Assembly: GCA_027450165.1 (NCBI GenBank)
Contig: DAIDKE010000001.1
Coordinates: forward strand, 306,695 to 370,694
From: Candidatus Saccharimonadota bacterium
GTDB lineage: Bacteria > Patescibacteriota > Saccharimonadia > Saccharimonadales > Saccharimonadaceae
Reading direction: 5' to 3'
Length of the DNA: 64,000 bases
The notes beneath the pieces were generated by a model that worked only from the letters and a program-made list of their open reading frames with translations, was not told where the DNA came from and ran no database searches. A program made the position numbers and the translations under genes. Shown piece by piece: positions 56,531-64,000 of this stretch (positions within the stretch are counted from its first letter, which is position 1; every line of letters begins with the position of its first letter).

Positions 56531-58105
56531 CTAAATTAATCCAGCGTTAAAATCGCGACGAATTAAGCGAACTTCTTTATTTAACTGTCGTGAACGAGCG
56601 TAGAAATAGGTGACTATAGCGAGAACAATGCCAGCAAAAATCATGTTCTCGGTTGGTCCGGTATGAGGCAGTTGATCGACGGTTTGTTCAACAACTTTTG
56701 GCGCCGGGCAATCAACCTTAATGGTTACGTCGTTTCCGTAAACATTAACGATAGTACAATCATACGAAGTTGTATCGCTGGTGCCTTGCGCCATAGCTGG
56801 TATCTCGGGTAGCATCTGGACCACGAACGATCGTGATTGACTGGCACCTGGATCTAGGTTTACGGCCGGCCACGACAGTGTTTTGCTGGTTTGGTCGAAC
56901 GTACCGCCACCGGCGTCCAGTATTTTGGCGTACTCTAGGGTATCTTGCAGGGGGTCGCTGATAGTAACGGCTTTTGGTGAGCCGCCGGTATTCTTGGCCG
57001 TTAGGGTAAATTGTATTTGATCGTTTGCTTTTGCGGTCACAGTTTGGGCGTCAACTTGGCCCTGGGTTAGGTTGACTGCTGTTTTACTTTCGACAATTTG
57101 CGCTGGAGGTTTTGGACAGTCAATTGAAATCCCCACGCTGGTACCATAGGTGTTGGAAATACTACATGGATTAGGAGTTGTTGGCAGACTGTTGGCGACT
57201 TGAACACTAAATGTATGCGTGATGGTTGCGCCTGGATTGATGTTAGTTTGCGGCCAAGATAGCACGCTTCCGTTGAGGCTTCCACCGTCGCTGTTACTGA
57301 GTCGGGCGTATTTCAAGACGCTCGTCAGGTCGTCTTTGACGGCTACGGCTCCGACCGAACCACCGGTGTTTTTGGTGGTTAGGGTAAAGTTGATCGTGTC
57401 GCCAGCTTTGGCCGGTGTCAGTGAGGCGTCTACGTTATTTTGTGTAACATTGGTGGCCGACTTGGACTCAATAATGTTTGCAGGAGCCGGTGGCGGTGTT
57501 GGGATAGGGGTTGGCGCCTCTGGTACGATATTCGTTACTAGGTTGCCGCAGCCTGTCATAAGGGCAAACCAACCGACTCGGGTTGAATGTCCTATGTAGG
57601 CGTCAATTTTTACACCTTGTTTGTACCATCTATATAGTGGTCGATGGTAAATGGTAAACTGTCCGCCGTCGGCACCAGTTATAGTTAGGGGAGCTTCACC
57701 TTGAGCGGCGCTAAAATGCGGGTCGTGACCCCAAGACATGCGCGAGCTCCAGTCAACGGTTATTTGTCCGTATTGAGTAGCTGCAATTTCGTTGCGAGTG
57801 ATGCCCATGTAATTCATGATGTCTTTTAGATGACTGGTATTTGAATCGTATGGTCGAAGAAAGTTATTAATGGACAGCGAAGGGCCGACGCCCAGGCCGC
57901 CGTAAACGAAGTCATTGGAGCTTGCGGCATTGGCTGATTCGGGTGCTTGAAATACGGCTAAAACCTGAACTACGAGTGCTAATGCAACAAAAATTAAGCC
58001 CAGGCGACGTGTCGTTTCCTCTTTACGGAGGCGCCTAGCGTAGAAACCTAACTGTCCCACCAGTGAAGTGCTGAATGAGAGGTTGGAGACGATCTTCCTG
58101 AACAT
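56531..58105 (-). CDS. LPxTG-type surface protein with two DUF11-like repeats
   Basis: A 524-aa surface protein. A basic N-terminal stretch (about 35 residues) precedes a signal helix ending ANA near residue 60, an unusually long pre-signal region. The exported part has a conserved roughly 150-residue domain (SWGHDPHFSAAQGEAP, WFALMTGCGNLV), a Pro-rich linker and two DUF11-like beta repeats (each starting IIESKSATNVTQ or IVESKTAVNLTQ). LPHTG then follows, a membrane helix and a basic tail of about 20 residues, longer than usual after a sorting signal. Sortase anchoring is plausible but no sortase is in the window. The leader is A-rich and lacks an SD. Confidence 0.82.
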   Translation of the reverse strand: MFRKIVSNLSFSTSLVGQLGFYARRLRKEETTRRLGLIFVALALVVQVLAVFQAPESANAASSNDFVYGGLGVGPSLSINNFLRPYDSNTSHLKDIMNYMGITRNEIAATQYGQITVDWSSRMSWGHDPHFSAAQGEAPLTITGADGGQFTIYHRPLYRWYKQGVKIDAYIGHSTRVGWFALMTGCGNLVTNIVPEAPTPIPTPPPAPANIIESKSATNVTQNNVDASLTPAKAGDTINFTLTTKNTGGSVGAVAVKDDLTSVLKYARLSNSDGGSLNGSVLSWPQTNINPGATITHTFSVQVANSLPTTPNPCSISNTYGTSVGISIDCPKPPAQIVESKTAVNLTQGQVDAQTVTAKANDQIQFTLTAKNTGGSPKAVTISDPLQDTLEYAKILDAGGGTFDQTSKTLSWPAVNLDPGASQSRSFVVQMLPEIPAMAQGTSDTTSYDCTIVNVYGNDVTIKVDCPAPKVVEQTVDQLPHTGPTENMIFAGIVLAIVTYFYARSRQLNKEVRLIRRDFNAGLI

Positions 58106-58170
58106 ATTTTTGTTTTTTAATTACCTCTTGTAATAAAGATTAGCATAAGAAATATGTTCAGCGCAATAGC

Positions 58171-58199
58171 TTGAGTGAACACAATTTTTCCGGTATAAT
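58171..58199 (+). promoter_or_regulatory. Promoter of gyrB-gyrA
   Basis: TTGAGT (58171-58176), 17 nt, TATAAT (58194-58199), then a roughly 40-nt leader with AGGGGAA before the GTG. Confidence 0.85.
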
Positions 58200-58201
58200 A
58201 G

Positions 58202-60226
<2,025 letters not shown>

Positions 60227-60228
60227 TT

Positions 60229-62748
60229 ATGGACGATGATGAAAAAAACACAACACCTATTGAAGGCGAAGTAATTGAACAACAAAACCATTCCAAGACT
60301 CTAGAACTTCGTACGGTTGAAGACGTGATGGAGGATAGTTACCTTCGTTACTCAATGAGCGTCATTATCGATCGAGCCTTGCCGGATGTGCGAGATGGTC
60401 TAAAGCCAGTGCACCGTCGTATTTTATACACCATGAGCGAACAAGGCTTAAGGCCGTCGGGTAGGTTTGCTAAGTCGGCGCGTATTGCCGGCGAGGTCAT
60501 GGGTAAATACCACCCGCACGGTGACTCTGCTATTTATGACTCAATGGTGCGCTTGGCCCAGGACTGGGTGATGCGTTATACCTTGGTCGATGGTCAAGGT
60601 AACTTTGGGTCTATGGACGGTGACCCAGCTGCCGCTAGTCGTTACACCGAGGCTCGCTTGGGTCAGGCTGGTAATGAACTTTTGACAGATCTTGATAAAG
60701 AGACAGTCGACTTTCGTGATAACTACGATGGTTCCGAGCAGGAGCCGGTTGTTTTGCCGGCCCGCCTACCGAACCTTCTGTTGAATGGTCAGATTGGTAT
60801 CGCTGTTGGTATGGCCACGAGCATTCCGACTCACAACTTGGGTGAGTTAGTCGACGCCACAATTGCCTTAATTGACGACCCAGATATTACTATCGACGGC
60901 TTGCTGAAGTATGTTAAAGGTCCCGATTTTCCGACTGGAGCCATTGTTTATGGTGGCGCTCCAATGAAGCAGGCTTATGCAACTGGGCGCGGAAGTGTTG
61001 TAATTCGTGCAGTAGCTAACATCGAAGAAACCAAAAAAGGCCGACATCAAATTGTCGTTACCGAGATGCCATATGCTGTAAATAAAGCAACGCTTATTGA
61101 GCGTATTGCTGAACTGGTCAAAGACAAGAAGTTGACGGCTATTAGTGACCTGCGCGACGAAAGTGCGCGCGGTAAAGTACGGGTCGTGATTGAGCTGAAG
61201 AAAGACGCCTACCCAAAGAAGGTTTTGAATCAACTTTATAAATTAACGGCTTTGCAAACCAGCTTCCATTACAACATGTTGGCTCTTATTGACGGCATCC
61301 AGCCGCGCCTACTTGGGCTACATGATATTTTGCATGAGTTCGTGAAACACCGTCAGTCGGTTGTTCGTCGTCGAACCGAGTTTGAGCTGCGCAAAGCGAA
61401 AGAGCGTGCTCATATCTTGGAAGGTTACAAGATTGCGCTTGATCATATCGATGAAGTCATTAAGACAATTCGCGCCAGCAAGACTCGTGAAGAGGCCGAG
61501 AAGAACTTAATCAAGCAATTTGCGCTGAGTGAAATTCAGGCTAAAGCGATCTTGGCAATGCAGTTGCACCGCTTGACCGGCTTGGAGCGTCAAGAAATCG
61601 AAGAAGAACTCAAGCAGTTGCATGAATTGATTGCCAAACTTGAAGCTATTTTGGCCGATGAGCAGGAAATCCTAAATATCATTAAGACTGAACTACTAGA
61701 AATGAAGGAAAAATATGGCGACAAGCGCCGCAGTCAAATTATCAATCACGAGATTGGTAAGTTTAGTGATGAAGAGCTAATCCCAGAAGAAGACAGCGTT
61801 ATTTTGTTGACCAACGAGAACTACATTAAACGCACGCTCGTTAGTGAGTATCGTCGACAAAATCGTGGCGGCAAGGGTCGACGGGGCATGACGACTAAGG
61901 AAGAGGATGTTATTGACCAGCTAGTGGCGGCCAGTACGCATGACTATCTATTGTTCTTTACCAACAAGGGTCGCATTTTCCGCTTGAAAGCCTACGAAGT
62001 TCCGGCAGCCAGCTTAGCGGCTAAGGGTGTGGCGGCAGTCAACCTGCTAGCTTTGCAGCCTGAAGAGAAGATCACTTCAATCATTCGCCATGAAAAAGCT
62101 TCTGGCGAAGATGGCTATCTGTTTATGTCGACCACAAAGGGTACGATTAAAAAGACGCCGTTTAAGGACTACGCCAACATTCGCACCAACGGCCTAATTG
62201 CCATCAAGCTTGATGATGGTGATGAACTGCGCTGGATTCAGAAGACGACCGGTGATAACGATGTCATCATTTCGACATCGGCTGGCCAGGCAATTCGCTT
62301 CAACGAAGCCGAGGCTCGTCCGATGGGTCGTGCGGCTCGTGGTGTCCGCGGTGTTCGCTTGCGTCCGCATGACCGAGTTGTCGGTATGGATATTGTCTCT
62401 GGTGATGGCCAAAACCTGATCGTCATGAGTGAAAATGGCTACGGTAAGATTACCAAGGTCACGAACTTCCCGTCACACAAACGCGGTGGGGTTGGTATTA
62501 AGGCAGCCGTTGTGACGGCTAAGACTGGTCCGATTGTTTCGGTCCGCACTCTACCAGCTGATATTGACGAGGTTCTGATGGTTTCTAATAAAGGACAGGC
62601 CATTCGTGTCGGGTTGAAAGATATCCCAACCCTTGGGCGTACAACGCAGGGAGTTCGCGTGATGCGCATGAGTGATGGTGACAAGGTTTCGTCGTTCGGC
62701 TTTGTCCCAGAAAAAAATGAAGACGATATAGAGGCAGAAGAAAAGTAA
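60229..62748 (+). CDS. gyrA: DNA gyrase subunit A
   Basis: An 839-aa GyrA. The breakage-reunion domain contains the QRDR-like [19 protein letters not shown] and the active-site Tyr in [11 protein letters not shown]. The coiled tower and the C-terminal beta-pinwheel follow; the GyrA box QRRGGKG appears in the modified form [13 protein letters not shown]. The end is acidic. Operonic with gyrB. The PAP2-like gene starts on the last base of its stop (TAATG). Confidence 0.97.
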   Translation: MDDDEKNTTPIEGEVIEQQNHSKTLELRTVEDVMEDSYLRYSMSVIIDRALPDVRDGLKPVHRRILYTMSEQGLRPSGRFAKSARIAGEVMGKYHPHGDSAIYDSMVRLAQDWVMRYTLVDGQGNFGSMDGDPAAASRYTEARLGQAGNELLTDLDKETVDFRDNYDGSEQEPVVLPARLPNLLLNGQIGIAVGMATSIPTHNLGELVDATIALIDDPDITIDGLLKYVKGPDFPTGAIVYGGAPMKQAYATGRGSVVIRAVANIEETKKGRHQIVVTEMPYAVNKATLIERIAELVKDKKLTAISDLRDESARGKVRVVIELKKDAYPKKVLNQLYKLTALQTSFHYNMLALIDGIQPRLLGLHDILHEFVKHRQSVVRRRTEFELRKAKERAHILEGYKIALDHIDEVIKTIRASKTREEAEKNLIKQFALSEIQAKAILAMQLHRLTGLERQEIEEELKQLHELIAKLEAILADEQEILNIIKTELLEMKEKYGDKRRSQIINHEIGKFSDEELIPEEDSVILLTNENYIKRTLVSEYRRQNRGGKGRRGMTTKEEDVIDQLVAASTHDYLLFFTNKGRIFRLKAYEVPAASLAAKGVAAVNLLALQPEEKITSIIRHEKASGEDGYLFMSTTKGTIKKTPFKDYANIRTNGLIAIKLDDGDELRWIQKTTGDNDVIISTSAGQAIRFNEAEARPMGRAARGVRGVRLRPHDRVVGMDIVSGDGQNLIVMSENGYGKITKVTNFPSHKRGGVGIKAAVVTAKTGPIVSVRTLPADIDEVLMVSNKGQAIRVGLKDIPTLGRTTQGVRVMRMSDGDKVSSFGFVPEKNEDDIEAEEK

Positions 62749-63182
62749 TGAAACAAGCCGTGTCACCTTATTTAATCGCGCTCGTGGCGGCATGGCTGCT
62801 AGCTCATATAATCAAGTACACTATTGCCTGGATCAACGGCACTAAACTAGACTTCACACACCAGCTATTTATATCAGGCGGTATGCCGAGCTCGCATTCG
62901 GCAACCGTCGTGGCGGTGTCGACAGTTATTCTATTTAAGGACGGACTCAATTCTGGTTTGTTCGCCCTAGCGGCAGTTGTTTCGCTCATTATCATGTATG
63001 ATGCCGTCAAAGTGCGCCGTTCGTCGGGCGAGCAGGGTGAATCTTTGACAGCCTTGATTAAGGAGCAAAAGAGTAACGTACGCCTGCCTCGAGTCGCCAA
63101 GGGCCATACTCCAATAGAGGTTGTGGCCGGAGCATTCGTAGGTCTAATCATTGGTTTTGTTGTATTTTTGGTCACAAAGTAA
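62748..63182 (+). CDS. Divergent PAP2-family membrane protein (DUF212)
   Basis: A 144-aa polytopic protein with the DUF212 signatures SGGMPSSHSATV, IMYDAVKVRRSSGEQG and KGHTPIEVVAGAFVGLIIG. The family is related to acid phosphatases/haloperoxidases and may dephosphorylate lipids; activity is unproven. Translationally coupled to gyrA, an uncommon pairing. Ends before the rRNA promoter. Confidence 0.88.
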   Translation: MKQAVSPYLIALVAAWLLAHIIKYTIAWINGTKLDFTHQLFISGGMPSSHSATVVAVSTVILFKDGLNSGLFALAAVVSLIIMYDAVKVRRSSGEQGESLTALIKEQKSNVRLPRVAKGHTPIEVVAGAFVGLIIGFVVFLVTK

Positions 63183-63201
63183 ATTTAAAGAGATAAAACT
63201 G

Positions 63202-63230
63202 TTGACCGACATCGAAAAATAGAGTAGTAT
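63202..63230 (+). promoter_or_regulatory. rRNA operon promoter
   Basis: TTGACC (63202-63207), 17 nt, TAGTAT (63225-63230), followed by a roughly 130-nt leader before the 16S gene. TATAGA at 63228 is an alternative -10. Confidence 0.6.
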
Positions 63231-63345
63231 AGATAAAGTCTCAATGCGAGTCCGCTCGCTCATCAACGTGGAGTTGAAAAGTAGACAAGAACTTTGACAA
63301 TTTAGTTGTGCAAATCAACGTCAGTTTAATTATATTGAGTCTTTG

Positions 63346-63363
63346 ATACATCTCTTTGAGATG

Positions 63364-63366
<3 letters not shown>
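63346..63366 (+). other. Hairpin before the 16S 5' end, candidate processing signal
   Basis: ATACATCTC/GAGATGTAT, 9 bp with a TTT loop, lies at the mature 16S 5' end. Leader hairpins or the 16S base stem are cut by RNase III in many bacteria; this one fits by position only. Confidence 0.4.

Positions 63367-64000
<634 letters not shown>

Overview
The window is a chromosomal segment of a Candidatus Saccharibacteria (TM7, Patescibacteria/CPR) organism. The evidence is the 5' part of a 16S rRNA gene at the right edge, which has the Saccharibacteria-type sequence including GCGGTCATACG at the 515 region, plus several CPR-typical families: the 137-aa small protein plus VirD4-like ATPase pair, surface proteins ending ELPPRF or carrying LPxTG and DUF11 repeats, and many SD-less genes. 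TGA is used as a stop, so code 11 fits. Most of the window is densely packed housekeeping DNA of balanced GC.

Layout. 1-3.7 kb: 3' part of pnp, an FHA-domain protein, DUF167. 3.7-7.1 kb: an accessory island with three small minus-strand genes, a roughly 55-nt sRNA candidate, and a PanA/PanT-like toxin-antitoxin pair translationally coupled to a DUF2130 gene. 7.1-7.7 kb: a family-4-like uracil-DNA glycosylase. 7.66-9.66 kb: a very GC-rich tandem array of three minus-strand single-gene cassettes. Each has its own promoter, folded leader, small membrane protein, post-stop hairpin with an invariant loop, and terminator. 9.7-18.4 kb: rnj, ftsK, rpsF-ssb-rpsR, efp, a 2H phosphoesterase, tlyA (carrying an in-frame palindromic insertion) and ychF. 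18.5-33.1 kb: a disordered protein, a large secreted protein and a complete type IV pilus locus (pilM-N-O-small-B-T-C, pilin, pilD, four minor pilin-like genes). 33-40 kb: a Xer-type recombinase, uppP, ndk, a PH-domain membrane protein, a SurA-like protein, SOD, three tRNAs, a membrane glycosyltransferase and an unlisted 43-aa gene. 40.4-45.4 kb: tRNA-Val, a T-box leader on thrS, an ATL protein, miaA, an HTH protein, an MBL-like protein and L28. 45.4-50.8 kb: an M50 protease, a possible ncRNA, a Nudix-RNase HI fusion, RNase P RNA, infC-rpmI-rplT, comM and tmRNA. 50.8-52.2 kb: a 1.4-kb AT-rich gene-free interval with a structured 3' half. 52.2-63.2 kb: a small membrane protein, the 137-aa/VirD4-like pair, surface proteins, gyrB, gyrA and a PAP2-like protein. 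63.2-64 kb: the rRNA promoter and 16S.

How the genes fit together. The pilus locus, comM, ssb and the secreted proteins fit a cell that attaches to other cells or surfaces and may take up DNA; this is inference. A recurring promoter architecture, a -10 box 6-9 nt before ATG with no Shine-Dalgarno, occurs at about 16 genes and implies widespread leaderless mRNAs. It was used here to correct many start codons.

The strongest candidates for something undescribed are the three-cassette array (7660-9660), the T-box element in front of thrS, the cloverleaf-like palindrome inside tlyA, and the gene-free structured interval before 52.2 kb. All functional calls rest on motif recognition by eye; no database search was run.
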